Assembly: GCA_031213475.1 (NCBI GenBank)
Contig: JARUPZ010000021.1
Coordinates: 8,067,420-8,131,419, forward strand
Source: Nereocystis luetkeana
Lineage: Eukaryota > Sar > Phaeophyceae > Laminariales > Laminariaceae
Reading direction: 5' to 3'
DNA length: 64,000 nucleotides
The number at the start of each line of letters is the position of its first letter. The first letter of the stretch is position 1. This document shows, piece after piece, positions 23,441 to 34,553 of this stretch. The notes beneath the pieces were generated by a model. That model was given only the letters and a program-made list of their open reading frames with translations, made no database searches and was not told the origin of the DNA. The position numbers and the translations under genes were made by a program.

Positions 23441-25620
23441 TATGCTAATTTCCTCACTCTTGTCGTAATAAATGGGTCTGCACTTGAACGACATCCAAGT
23501 CTGTTGAGTCTGCGCCTGTCCTGGTTACATTACTGTACTACTGTTCCGTGATTTTACGCCACTGTCGTAATAACCGGATGGGTCTGCGGTCGAAGGACGA
23601 CCACGTCTTTTGAGTCTGCGCCTTTCCTGGATGCATTACGGTACTGCTGTGCCGTTATGGTCTTGAACCGAGCCTCCACAAGGTCTGCCCCTATCCTACC
23701 TACTACCTAGCATGCGTTCTGTTTTATTGGAGATGGGTCTGTGCCTTGTGGGGACGTGGTTACGGTCTCTGATCCGAGCCTCCATAGGGTCTGTGCCTCT
23801 CCTACCTGTATTTGTCAAATATAGTATAGAAGAGATAGATATGTGCCTCGTGGGAGCGGTGTTGTCTCTTCACCCGTCGTGGAAGACAGAGACGAAGTTC
23901 CACGAGGTCTGTGCCTGTCCTACCTACACGGTCTGTTAGTATGCTGTCTACAATTTTACTTCGTTTATTTTGTGGGCGTACAGCTGCTGAGCGTATCCAG
24001 TGTATGCACTTGCCACCTGGAATACAATTCGTTGTCGATCCGCTTATTCATTGCAGGTGTGAGTCGCGCTCAACATCTTACTCTGCTTCAGTTGGTTATA
24101 CTGATTTTCACGCTTGTATCGGGCTGATATCTGCACTTATCTCATTATGCTGCTCTGCTGCTGGTTGTACTGATTTTCCCGCTTTTATTGTAGTTGATAT
24201 TTGTACTATTTTCTATGCTCCGTCATCGCAACATGTTCCTGCAACGAAGGGCGAGCGGGAGACAGGAACGGCCGGATGCATTATGATTTTCCTATCTCAC
24301 CTTGTTGGCGCATGCATAACATATATATGGGTTTGTCTGAGCCTGAGAGGACCATTGTTGCCGTCTCCATCCGGCAGAGAGATAACAACGAGGTCTCTCT
24401 GGAATACTAATGTGTTCGGCTGATCTGCACCGCCGATTTCAACACGCTGTGCGGGCAGCAGGAGATTAACACACTCTCGTATACCGCGTACATGTATATA
24501 TGTGCTTACCGGCTGCTATTTTGCTGACGTCCCGTGTTCCACTGCTGCTGTATTCGTCCTATATCTTATCTTGACATTCGCTTATCATTTGCCTGTCTGC
24601 GTATCGGCTGCTCTCGCCGTACGCCGCTCGTCAAACCCGCGACGCTTTGCTCTGCGTCGCTGGGAACGCAGCACATCTTGTTGTATGTTTTGTGTTCGTT
24701 GTGTTCGCTTCATTTCTCGGATAGAGAGTGGATGCCCAGATTGGTTGGGTCTGCGCCTATTGAGACCGTCGTTGCTGCCTCCCATGCTGAAGGGAGACGG
24801 CAACCAGGCCCCTCTAGGCCTGTGCCTTAGCCACGGGGCTTATACGTGTTTTCTTTTCTTTTGGTTTCTTTTTATCCGCCTTCTTTTGTTTGTCTGCTCG
24901 TTGTTTGTTTCTTTAGACGGGGTGAATGAACAGAATGGTCGGGTCTGTACCTATTGGGACCTTTGTTGCTGTCGCCCATGCTGAAGGGAGACAGCAACCA
25001 GGCCCCTCTAGGTCCGAGCCTTGCCACGGGGCTTGCTGCCTGTTTTTATTTAGTTCTTTGTCGTTCGTCCGTTTTGTGGCTGTCATGTTTGATCTTGTTG
25101 TTTATTCTGTTCGCTAAAGTGGATAGTTCGGTCGTTTGTTTGCTGGTGTGTTTGTTGCAAACCCGCATGCCCGTGCACCCGACTGCGCTGGCTATGACCT
25201 TTACTGACACCCGTACTCTGTCGCATGTGTCCAGCAGTTTACCTGCGTCCCGTGTTCGCTGTGTATGTTCGTGTCCATTGTAGTTATTTTGTTCCTTACC
25301 GCTTTGTTGTGTTCTCTTTAAATGTTGGCCGTGAAAAGGACACATCAAGGAGGATCTTGCCCTGACATGTATGTGTCTTTTTGCCTGTGCTTGACTGTTA
25401 GGCTCTCCAGTTCTCTTCCTCCACTCGCCTCGTTTTTCGCTTCCATTCTCGTTGACGGGGGGAGGGCGACGCGTTCGTCGGAAGCCTGCGACGGCATGAA
25501 GTCACCGAGATCAACCGACCGGCTCAGATATCACCAACCCGGATCAGCCTTGCCCCTGTTTCCGATACGAATCGCTCTACGAAAGACTTTGGGTAGCGAT
25601 CTCAGACCGTAGAATCAGGT
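23441..25620 (+). repeat. Diverged tandem repeats inside the LTR element
   Basis: Blocks with GGTCTG(C/T)GCCT and CATGCTGAAGGGAGACRGCAA recur. The clearest pair is 24,747-24,845 and 24,938-25,035. No RT, protease or Gag motif was seen. Confidence 0.65.
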
Positions 25621-25730
25621 GTACGATTACAGAGACCGCTACTACTGGCGAATACGCTACAGCGACCAGGATCGGGAGGAGCTAACCCGCCGCGAGATGG
25701 AGCAGTCGAAGACGTGGAGCGATTGTTGAG
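25621..25730 (+). pseudogene. Extra copy of the integrase C-terminal reader-like module
   Basis: Matches the segment at 27,963-28,060. Both encode a VYDYRDRYW...RYxD...EELTRREME pattern like the small beta-barrel readers at the ends of some Ty3-like integrases. It sits upstream of the integrase region, so it is a partial duplication. Confidence 0.7.
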
Positions 25731-25854
25731 CATCACGCCCAGTGGACCCTCGCTTTCCCGTGCGCCGTTTCTTCTCTTGTCTCGCTTTGCTGTTACGCCG
25801 TTCCATCGCTATTCCGTGCCCCGTTGCCTCTCTACCTCCCTTGCCCGTGCGCAG

Positions 25855-26110
25855 CTCCCATGTCCCGGTGTCTTGCTCGTCCACAGCTTGCTGCACCGCT
25901 CCCTTGCTCCGACGCGGTGCGTTCCCTCGCTCCGGTGTCTTGCCTGTCCGCCGCTCGCTGCGCCGCTCCCTCGCTCCGACGCCGTGCGTTAGGCCGTTCC
26001 AGTGTCTTGTTCGCCCGCCGCCCGCGGTGTCGTTCCCCCGCTACGACGCCTTGCATTTCCTCGCTCCGGCGTCTTGCTCGTCCGTCGTTTGCTCGCTCGG
26101 AAGCCGTGTC
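25855..26110 (+). repeat. Minisatellite, about 68 bases, roughly 4 diverged units
   Basis: Units share CTCCGGTGTCTTG, CCGCTCGCTGC and GACGCCKTGCRT. The Arg/Pro/Ala-rich frames across it reflect the repeat. Confidence 0.7.
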
Positions 26111-26149
26111 CGTGCTCTGCTCTATCGCCCCGATGCCTTGATCGTACTG

Positions 26150-28062
26150 CCCAACGACCAGATCTTGAAGGAGTCGACCAGCCGCTATATGGAGCTGTTG
26201 AAAGAGGTGCTTTCAGCAGGGGGGCAGGTTCCGCTGTCGTCGGGTAGGAGGACGCCGGTCATCCACCGGGCGGTCGAGGTACTCACCAATCCGGCATCCC
26301 TCGCGAGAAGGCAACGGAACGACGCTCATCTGGGTCAGGTTAGCAAGCGTCTGCGGGAGGATAGCAATGCGAACGCCGCGGAAGTAGATGAGACTGGGTA
26401 TAGTCTAGACGAGAACGATGTAATCAGGTTTGCCGACGGAAAAGGTAGGAACCTGCCAGCCATACCCGAATCCATGGTTGCCGATGTACTCGCGTTGGTA
26501 CACACTCTGCATGGTCACTCTGGAGTAGGAGCCACGTTACCGCTAGTCTTAAGAGCACTTTCACTGGCCTTCAGTCATTCGCGACACGCGACAATACGTG
26601 TTGTCATGCGGGTGCAGGAGACGTAAACGACCCAACAGCAGACGCGTCGCAATGTTTCCCGGACGCGCACTAGAACCGTGGGATGAACTACAGATGGATA
26701 CCCCGAAAATAGACACGCCTTCCCTTTCAGGTAACAAGTACGTTCTGCTGGTAGTAGATCGAGCCTCCAAGTTCCCTTTCGGTATCCCTCTAGAAACTAA
26801 GCAAGCAGTAGGCGTAGCACGAGCGCTTACCAAGCTGTGCCTAACGTTCGGTGTACCCAGAACAGTACGTTGCGACGGCGGCAGAGAGTTCAGAGCAGAA
26901 GTAGTGACACACTTATGCCGTTGGATGAATGCGGACATAAAGTTCGGCCCAGCCGACCACCCGCGAGGACAGGGTTCTGCAGAGAGACCAGGAGGTTGGT
27001 TGCAGGAGCTATGCAGAGCTATGTAGATCGTGGCCCGAGAGGTGGGACGAGTACGTATCACCGGCAATATGGATCAAACGCACTCTACCAGACGTGTCAC
27101 TGTCTTCTAACATGACACCTTTCGAGTTGTTGTTCGGTCGCAAGCCTCGCACGTCTTTAGACTCTTTGGTACCCCTGTCAGAAGAGACAGATCAGAGCGG
27201 CGGCCTGGACAACTTCGTGGAGCGCCGCAGACAGAACCTCCGAGAAGTCCGCCTGGCGCTCGAGAAACGCGACAGCCAAAGAGTAACGGCGCGGGCCCGA
27301 GCCAACGCTGCCATCTCGAGACCATCAGCCGGAGTTATCGCTGAGAAGGGTAGCCTCGTGCTGGTGCGCGAGTCCGATAGCAGCAAACACCGCGACAGCA
27401 GAGGGAAGAAGCTGCAGCACGACCACTACACAGGCCCTTGGAGGGTCACGGAAGTATTACAGACGGGCCTAAGCGTACAAGTAACGATGCGAGGCAGAAA
27501 ACAACGTACCCGAAATGTATCCACCGCAGATGTGAAGCCGTACCACCTCAGACCTCTGACACTAAGACACTCGATAGCAGACGAGTTTGCACAGTATGCG
27601 TGGGGCGCGGATTTCAAACTACCAGTTGAAGGAGTCAATTCGTCAGTGTTAGACTCGCTCGTGAGCTGCCGCAGATCGACCACTGCGTCCGGCACCACTA
27701 GATGGGAGTACAAGGGGAGATCGAGAGAGGGAGTAGAGACAGGATGGCGAACTGAGAATGACGTGTTACAGAGTTTTACACCCTTGCAGTTGGACGGTTT
27801 CATCGCACTCTGGCACTTGTACAACCCCGACCCCACTAAAGACACGACCCCAGTCTCAGTCACCCCTCGTACGCCCGCCCTTCGTCGCCGCGAAGCCTTG
27901 ACGCTGTTTCCGATAGGGTTTACCATCTGGAAAGACTTTGGCGGTGGGTTGCGACTGCAGAGGCAAGTGTACGATTACAGAGACCGCTACTGGCGAGTGC
28001 GCTACACCGATAACAACTGGGAAGAACTGACCCGTCGCGAGATGGAACGGTTGCAGGACTGA
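26150..28062 (+). pseudogene. Integrase region of the LTR element (Ty3-like)
   Basis: In order: an N-terminal zinc-binding-like part with LVHTLHGHSGVGAT (26,490-26,540); a DDE core with the first Asp in ELQMDTPK (about 26,690), the second in VRCDGGREF (about 26,870) and the Glu in GQGSAERPGG (about 26,975); MTPFELLFGRKP (about 27,115); and a long C-terminal part ending in the reader-like module at 27,963-28,060. No RT or RNase H precedes it. The region is broken at a few points. Confidence 0.85.
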
Positions 28063-28175
28063 AACGATCCACGCTCTGCATAGACGAAGATCGGCTCCTT
28101 CATCCGGCAATTCCGGCGAGGATCCTCCCCTGCGAAGACCTTCCCCTGCGAAGATCTTCCCCTGGAAACATCTCT

Positions 28176-28990
28176 CTAATTCATCTAGTGTTTCTGCTTG
28201 CTATTGGTGTGTCGTGTTTCAACCGAAAAGGCCGTGTTGGTTCTTTTCCGTTTAGTTCTCGTGGTTTTCGATTTTAGTGTATCTAGTGTTTCAACCGAAG
28301 AGGCCGTGTTGGTTCTTTTCCGTTTACGTTTAGTGCACGTGGTTTTCGATTTTATTTAGCTAGTGTTTCTGCTTACTTTTGGTGTGTCGTGTTTCAACCG
28401 AAGAGGCCGTGTTGGTTATTTTCCGTTTAGTTCTCGTGGTTTTCGATTTTATTTATCTAGTGTTTCAACCGAAGAGGCCGTGTTGGTTCTTTTCCGTTTA
28501 GTTCTCGTGGTTTTCGATTTTATTTAGCTAGTGTTTCAACCGAAGAGGCCGTGTTGGTTCTTTTCCGTTTAGTTCTCGTGGTTTTCGATTTTATTTTATC
28601 TAGTGTTTCAACCGAAGAGGCCGTGTTGGTTCTTTTCCGTTTAGTTCTCGTGGTTTTCGATTTTATTTAGCTAGTGTTTCTGCTTGCTTTTGGTGTGTCG
28701 TGTTTCAACCGAAGAGGCCGTGTTGGTTCTTTTCCGTTTAGTTCTCGTGGTTTTCGATTTTATTTACCTAGTGTTTCTGCTTGCTTTTGGTGTGTCGTGT
28801 TTCAGCCGAAGAGGCCGTGTTGGTTCTTTTCCGTTTAGTTCTCGTGGTTTTCGATTTTAGCTTTGCGTTTGCTTTTCGCTTTGCTTGCTTTTGGTGTGTC
28901 GTGTTTCAACCGAAGAGGCCGTGTTGGTTCTTTTCCGTTTAGTTCTCGTGGTTTTCGATTTTAGTTTTGCGTTTGCTTTTCGCCTTGCCG
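28176..28990 (+). repeat. Minisatellite downstream of the integrase region
   Basis: Nine good units and one degenerate one of TTTCAACCGAAGAGGCCGTG...GTGGTTTTCGATTTTA. Short units are about 71 bases and long units about 101. Long units add CTGCTTGCTTTTGGTGTGTC. Confidence 0.92.
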
Positions 28991-29363
28991 TGTAGGCTAG
29001 CCTATAGTTTTAACCGAGGAGGCGGAGTTGCCTTCTCTGTTGTGTTCGATTTTCGTTGAATTGTTGAGGACGCAATAGAAGAGATTTATGCTTAGGCGTT
29101 AGGGGACACTGCGCTTATTTCATCGCTGAATGAGCGTGGGGGGACTTTAGCCATGGAATAGTGGTCGGGCAACCAAACTCGCAGTGAAAAAGGAAGGGTG
29201 GGGTTTTTTCTCAGGGATTCCCTCTAATGGCCTTTGCGATTGCGGTTTGGTTGTTTATCCCTGAGGCCGTTATTTGTGTTAAAGGGCTTTGCGGCTCTTT
29301 AAAGTTGGTTATAGTCACAAGATTGCGATAGCATAATGCTCATTCTGTCATTCGCATTATGCT
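28991..29363. other. 3' untranslated part of the LTR element
   Basis: Non-coding stretch between the minisatellite and the purine tract. Nothing further is recognised. Confidence 0.5.
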
Positions 29364-29371
29364 AGGGGGCA
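29364..29371 (+). promoter_or_regulatory. Polypurine tract
   Basis: AGGGGGCA directly before the 3' LTR, the expected place for plus-strand priming. Confidence 0.6.
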
Positions 29372-29814
29372 TGTTATGGTTCGGTTGACCGCTCCAGGAG
29401 TTGTGATGACATAGAGGCGTTTTCATATTGTAGCTCCGTTCCGGACGGAAGGTTTCATCCCCCTTCCGTCTCACTCAGTTCCCGCGACCATCGCCACGGT
29501 CACGGAGCAAGCAATCACTTACCATCTAGCCATCTCCAGTTGGAGCCTCTTCACAGAAGAACCACAAGCTCGCCCTACTCTCCTGGAGACCTAGGAGCGC
29601 ACCTCTCGACTCGGTCGGACTCTAGCTCTGCTCTGTCACTGAGGTTGGTCATTCATGTCTCGTCTTCGTGTTCTCCTTTTGGGTTTTGCACCTCTGAGTG
29701 GTAACCTGGGGTCCCCAGCTGCCACTCCTACCAACTATTGCAGAACCCTACATGTATGTGTTGCCTTGTGACAATGACTTAAGACCTCAGCCCAGGCAGC
29801 CAGCATCCGTTTCA
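29372..29814 (+). repeat. 3' LTR
   Basis: 443 bases, TG...CA ends. It differs from the 5' LTR by about 12 substitutions and an extra 4-base TATG. Confidence 0.93.
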
Positions 29815-29868
29815 TATCAGTTTTATTCATTAATTCGTCACCCAACAGGAGATACATACCTGGTAGTT

Positions 29869-30051
29869 GAGAGGATATACCCGCGGCCATGTTAGTTCAA
29901 TTTGAACGTTGGTTTTAGCTCGTGTGCGCTTTCTTCGTCTGGTGTATTTTGAGGCAGCCGAATTTTCGATTTTTTTTTGTTTTTCGGATCTGTCTAGGGC
30001 TCCAGCACCTTTCTGTGACCACGGACTCCTTCGTCAGAGAGTTAATGTGAG

Positions 30052-30081
<30 letters not shown>
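29869..30081 (+). repeat. Dispersed repeat ending in (AAC)n, member 1
   Basis: Shares GAGGATATACCCGCGGCCATG at its start and CAGAGAGTTAATGTGAGAAC before an AAC tail with 34,208-34,412. It looks like a retroposed element with a microsatellite tail. Partial relatives lie near 31,236-31,320, 31,961-32,104 and possibly 32,527-32,675. Confidence 0.75.
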
Positions 30082-30083
<2 letters not shown>

Positions 30084-30097
30084 GTTTTCTTCTTTCG

Positions 30098-30160
30098 GGA
30101 AAGTTATGAGTGATCCATGTTGAAGATCATGCTGCACATTGTCGGATGGCAAGAGAAATA
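30098..30160 (+). repeat. 60-base dispersed repeat, member 1
   Basis: TGATCCATGTTGAAGATCAT then GCTGCACATTGTCGGATGGC, ending in an A-rich tail that leads into (AAC)n. It matches 31,769-31,825. Confidence 0.75.
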
Positions 30161-30185
30161 ATAACAACAACAACAACAACAAGGG

Positions 30186-30216
30186 CCTAACCCTAACCCT
30201 AACCCTAACCCTAACC
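30186..30216 (-). repeat. Interstitial telomere-like tract (CCCTAA)5
   Basis: 31 bases of uninterrupted CCTAAC units, the complement of TTAGGG, directly after an (AAC)n run at 30,161-30,182. Confidence 0.9.
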
Positions 30217-30812
30217 TTGTTTCTATTTTTTGTTTTTTGGGGGGGAGGGGTCGGTCATACCTCTCGAATAAAAAACAAAGCAAAAAGCCGGGACGACATG
30301 TCTCGGTCGGTTGATGCATGTACAACACCGCCGCCGTGCCCAAATTTCATGTCCAACGGCAAAAGAATGGGCGCTGCATGGCCGACCTCCTGAATCGCCG
30401 GGGTCTTGGCTGGCCCAGCTCTTCTTGGCGTTTTTGTTTTTTGTGGGATAAAACATTTAGAGATTCGGTACACCGAACACCCAGGAACCAGGGGACTCTT
30501 GAGTGCCAGGGTCCCCACAATAACTCCCCAGACTGCTACTATAATATATAATATATATGGTGGTCCGCAAATGATGCCTCCTCTTTGCGGAAGGCGTACA
30601 AACGACCAGTTAGCGGCTGACCCGTCGGGTGATGCTCGGGACGATGGCTGGTGGTGGGAAACACCCCGAACCAGGCCGACCAGAAAAACACTGTGCGCCC
30701 AACAATTGATGGTCTACTCTGCTAAATTGCTTGCGTACCAATGAACTGTGCAAGTATCGCTGTGTGTGGCGTATTTTTGTGGCCACAGGGACTGTATCTT
30801 TCTCTATTACTA

Positions 30813-30911
30813 CGGGGGACCATAGTTAATAGGACCTACGGTATACATAAAACCCTACATATATAACCATTTTTACCAACAATACTTGGTCCTATTAACT
30901 ATGGTCCCCCG
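30813..30911 (-). mobile_element. MITE, CGGGGGACC family
   Basis: A 99-base member in the opposite orientation to 3919-4022. Its ends are CGGGGGACCATAGTTAATAGG and the complement. TA precedes it and TG follows, so one flank has changed. Confidence 0.85.
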
Positions 30912-31317
30912 TGAGAATAGGGTCGAACTATCAGCACGGACTCTGGTTGGTTGTTGTGTTGGATGCCGATGGGAAGAAGGAACGGTTTAATGTGAAGATC
31001 ACCCACATGTTTTGACAACGAGGCGTTGTGTGTGGTGTGTGCTGGGATATCATGGTATCCTACTGATTCGAATATCTGTACACGAGTTAGTTACGCGATT
31101 GATATTATTACTGCTAGTAGTTCAGTTTGCCCATTTAATTTAATTTCATATGTGCGCTGTCTTCGGTATTCAATTTCATACATGCGTATGTGCTTCGTAT
31201 CGTGTACCAGGTATTTTTTGGGTGGAAAGAAGGGTAGTTTCCAAGATAAATTTTGATTTTCTATTCGTTTCTTCGGAGCTTCCCAGGGCTACAGCACCTT
31301 GTGTGACCACGGACACC

Positions 31318-31633
31318 ATCTATCTCCGGTTGCTCGGTAGGAAGTCTGCGTGCCAATCAAGATCAATTTCGTCGGTTCAAGTCTCGGTGAGCAATATCTC
31401 TGTACTGTATGTAGCGACTTTTTCTTGCTCAAAAAAAATGATTAGCGGAAAAAGCGAGAGCGTGAGCTACTAATAATAGCTACGTATACATTTGATGAAA
31501 ATCGACGAGCGGTGGGAATGCCGAACCCTATGCGCGACAAAATATAAACAGGCGCGTGCCGGGGGAGAGAAAGGAAGGCACCTGTGACCACGGCTTGTCC
31601 CGAAGATCTATGAGGGTAAAACCTCCCTCGAGG
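31318..31633 (+). mobile_element. tRNA-headed SINE, family 1, plus strand
   Basis: A-box-like GTTGCTCGGTAGGAAG and B-box-like GGTTCAAGTCTC near 31,328-31,385. The same body as 34,554-34,857 follows (GCGAGAGCGTGA, GACGAGCGGTGGGAATG, TGTGACCACGGCTTGTCC), ending CCTCCCTCGAG. Confidence 0.7.
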
Positions 31634-31768
31634 TAAAAGTGTGAAAGTGTGATGTTTGAGTGAAAAAAAATGAAAAAAACAAATCAAGAGTTTAAAGAAC
31701 AAGACCTCGTACCGATGTGATTTTCAGACATTATTGACGGACCCAAAGTCGAGATGACTTCCACACTA

Positions 31769-31825
31769 TAATGATCCATGTTGGAGATCATGCTGCACAT
31801 TGTCGGATGGCAAGAGAAAAAATAA
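31769..31825 (+). repeat. 60-base dispersed repeat, member 2
   Basis: Near-identical to 30,105-30,155 and also A-rich at its 3' end, but without the AAC tract. Confidence 0.75.
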
Positions 31826-31960
31826 TATTAATGAGCGTAGTCGAATTCATTTCGACTTGTTAAAAATGAAACAAATTCGATTTAACAAAGACTCACTTGG
31901 CTTCGGGCAGATGTATGTTCCTCGATAATATTTGACCCCACCCCTCATATATTTTGAATT

Positions 31961-32104
31961 TCATACCACTAGATAGGAAGATTCAAATTGTGTTTTTTCG
32001 TATTTTTTCCATCGGCAGTTCAGATTTTTCCTTGGGCTTCGGTGCCTATGTGTGGTAACGGATTTCTTGATCTGAGTGTTATTGTGAGATCAACAACACA
32101 CAAC
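31961..32104 (+). repeat. Dispersed (AAC)-tailed repeat, diverged member
   Basis: Shares the order of blocks with 29,869-30,081 and ends TTATTGTGAGATCAACAACA. Confidence 0.5.
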
Positions 32105-32109
32105 AAACT

Positions 32110-32198
32110 ACCCTTTAGAACCGCAGTCCCGTTTTGGGGAAAAACTACACCAAATTTGAGTGGTTTGCCCCCAAAACGGGACTGCGGTTCCAAAGGGG
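32110..32198. mobile_element. Hairpin element with near-perfect inverted ends
   Basis: Arms of about 30 bases (32,111-32,139 and 32,168-32,197) contain AACCGCAGTCCCGTTTTGGG and its exact complement, around a 28-base spacer. This could be a small MITE of a second family or a deleted foldback element. No clear target duplication is seen. Confidence 0.6.
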
Positions 32199-32311
32199 TG
32201 AACGAGTATTTCGTTAGTACCAGGTCTAGAGGAGCACCTTCGTAGAGCAGCGCATTACGTTTTTATAAGGCAGAACGTGGCGACGAGAAACGAACGTGGC
32301 GACGAAAAGAA

Positions 32312-32312
32312 C

Positions 32313-32354
<42 letters not shown>
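32312..32354 (+). repeat. (CAGA)n microsatellite
   Basis: About 11 ACAG units without interruption. Confidence 0.95.
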
Positions 32355-32355
<1 letters not shown>

Positions 32356-34207
32356 TCATCGGAAGAGGCAAAACCCGCGAAGAGGTAAGGGGGCGCATTT
32401 TAAGTTCGCTGCACTTGGCACAGCGACAGTGTATGAAGGTTGCGCGTGTTTATAAAGTTTTAGTTGCATTATCATTATGCCCTCAGCGCGGGGGGGGATG
32501 GGGGTAACAACGGGGAGTGTTTCACCTTTTTTTGTTAGATGGAGGTTCCCCCTCCCCCAAGCTTTGGAGGTAACTACGAGGTGTTGCTGGGCTACAGTTA
32601 ATCGTGTGCACTCCTGCGACTACGGATTTCATCGTATTGTGGCGATGAGCTGTTGTGAGAAAAACCACAACAACGCTGGCAACTTGGAATCACGAATGAT
32701 TTACGTCCTGTTCTCGTGCAGCGGTCAGTGCTGCTGTAGTAGTACTGGTCCTACATGCAAGGGTGGCCAGGAGGGCAAGTATCAGTCATCGGGACATCAT
32801 CAGGGTTTGTTTTTGCTTGTCCCGAGGGCATGGAGAGCTTAACTTCCCTTTTTGGGCTTTCGCTTGTCACAAAACATGGAGGGTACACTCTAGACCGGTG
32901 TTGTTTCAATGACCCTGCAGAGTGGAGATAGAACAGCGGCAAAATTCTGCCGCTGGTACTGCGGGTCTCGGAACAAACGCAGGTCGCTGCCGTGTCTTCT
33001 GTCTGTGGTCTGCCATGGGTGTCTGCTTGATCACGTCTCGTTTCCGTTTGGTTTTCGTTTCCATCGAGTGTATTTTTGTCCCTGTTTCCTTATTTTACCG
33101 ATACTATCCTCCAGTATATGTATATCACAGGTAACAGGTGGATGTATACAGAACAGCAGCGGCAGTGTCATACTTCCGTTCCCCTCGCTGCCTCGGCAAG
33201 GAATGCTGCGAGGCATGCCCTATCAGGCTAATAGCGAGTGGGGTAGGTCTTTCTGGCGGGTGTAAGGCCGGACTCACCCTCAAGGAGTGATACCTTCTTG
33301 CTGCTGCCTGTGGCCGCGACGCTCAGGCGGCAGTAGAGTTGGGTCGTACGTGGTGCGTCAGGCACGGAGACCTACGATTCGCGCGTCTTTTTAGGCAGCT
33401 GCGGCAGAGCAGCAATGCTCAATCGGGGGGTCCGTGCGCGGAGGCAGGCGCCACCACAGGCCACACTACGGCACAGTCTATTGCGCCGGTAGGAGGCTGG
33501 ATTCGACGACGAGGGAGGAGGGAGACTGAGCGTCGACGTGCGGGGAAGAGACGGATTGACCTCCCCCTGCGCGAGAATTTTTATTTCCCAGATCAGAACC
33601 GCAAGTGCGAGGAGCATTTTGTTTTTCAGGATGACGGAGAAAGGGAAATGACTGGAAGGGAATGGCAACGAGTGCACGCGCAAAGGAGCGGGTGGATTGG
33701 GCCAACGCGATGATGCGGCCATCCATGAAGAGCGGCAGGAAGACGGTGCATGGAGACCCATGATTTGCGCGCACACTATCATCACGAGAGAAGCAGTCAT
33801 AGTTTGTTTTTTCCTGGTATTGTTTTTCACGAGGCAGAATAGTATCTACCCGTACTCGTCACTGGTCTTCGTAGTTTAACGAGTTGTATACCCTTCATGG
33901 GGAGTAACCTACGCAATTATCAGGGACGTGGTATCCTAACTGTGCTGCACTTTTTTGTGTCAGACAGTCCAGGAAGAGATGGCGATCGTTGATATTCGTG
34001 TGGTAGTAAGGTTCGATTGCTCCTTTTTTCACTGCATATCCGCGAGTCTACACTCTGACAGCACTCCAGATAGCAGGCAGGTGTGTTCCTCTTTCGTTTT
34101 CACGACTACCGTGCGTTTCGTAGGGTGCAGGCAGCAAATCAGACAGCATCCGCTGTAGTCAGCAGCCACGAGTTGGTTAGTGGTGGGAACGGGGGTAGTC
34201 TTCTATG
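32355..34207. other. No clearly recognisable gene
   Basis: A plus frame at 33,339-33,713 (124 codons) ends with HFVFQDDGEREMTGREWQRV. This faintly resembles the reader-like tail of the LTR integrase, so it could be a fossil fragment. No other support is seen. Confidence 0.3.
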
Positions 34208-34412
34208 TTATAGTTCAGAGGATATACCCGCGGCCATGTTAGTTCAGTTTTGCACATTGGTTTTATCTTTTGTGCGCTTTTTCCGTCTCGTGTATTTAAG
34301 GCAGCCGAATTTTCGTTTTTTTTTGTTTTTCGGATCTTCCTAGGGCTCCAGCACCTTTGTGTGACCACGGACTCCTTCGTCAGAGAGTTAATGTGAGAAC
34401 AACAACAAACAA
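34208..34412 (+). repeat. Dispersed repeat ending in (AAC)n, member 2
   Basis: About 90% identical to 29,869-30,081 by eye, with the same GGGCTCCAGCACCTT and GTGACCACGGACTCC blocks and a shorter AAC tail. Confidence 0.75.
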
Positions 34413-34553
34413 CAACTCGTACGCATTCCTTTGCCCTTTGTGTATCATAGCATACGTATTGCCGACGTGTTCAGTCCGTTTAAACTACTACTACTATCTA
34501 CGACTACACTGAAGACGAGACGGCTAGATATATTTCTTTAGCCATCACCTATA

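Larger units (their letters stand above)
20664..29814 (+). mobile_element. LTR retroelement, Ty3-like, integrase region only
   Basis: Two LTRs starting TGTTAYGG and ending TTTCA enclose 8.3 kb. Inside are a primer binding site, about 4.5 kb of repeat-rich sequence without recognisable gag, protease or RT, an integrase region (26,150-28,062), a 71/101-base minisatellite, and a purine-rich tract before the 3' LTR. The LTRs differ at about 12 of 439 positions (near 2.7%) plus one 4-base indel, so the insertion is fairly young. The flanks (AGTAC and TATCA) do not match, so no target duplication is seen. It looks broken and non-autonomous, with a few breaks in the integrase region. Confidence 0.85.

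Noticed and set aside
25742-26130. Arg/Pro/Ala-rich reading frame ahead of the integrase
   Set aside because: It is the 68-base minisatellite read as protein and is open in several frames.
28176-28990. Regular repeats resembling a CRISPR array
   Set aside because: The units are contiguous without unique spacers and lie inside a eukaryotic LTR element.
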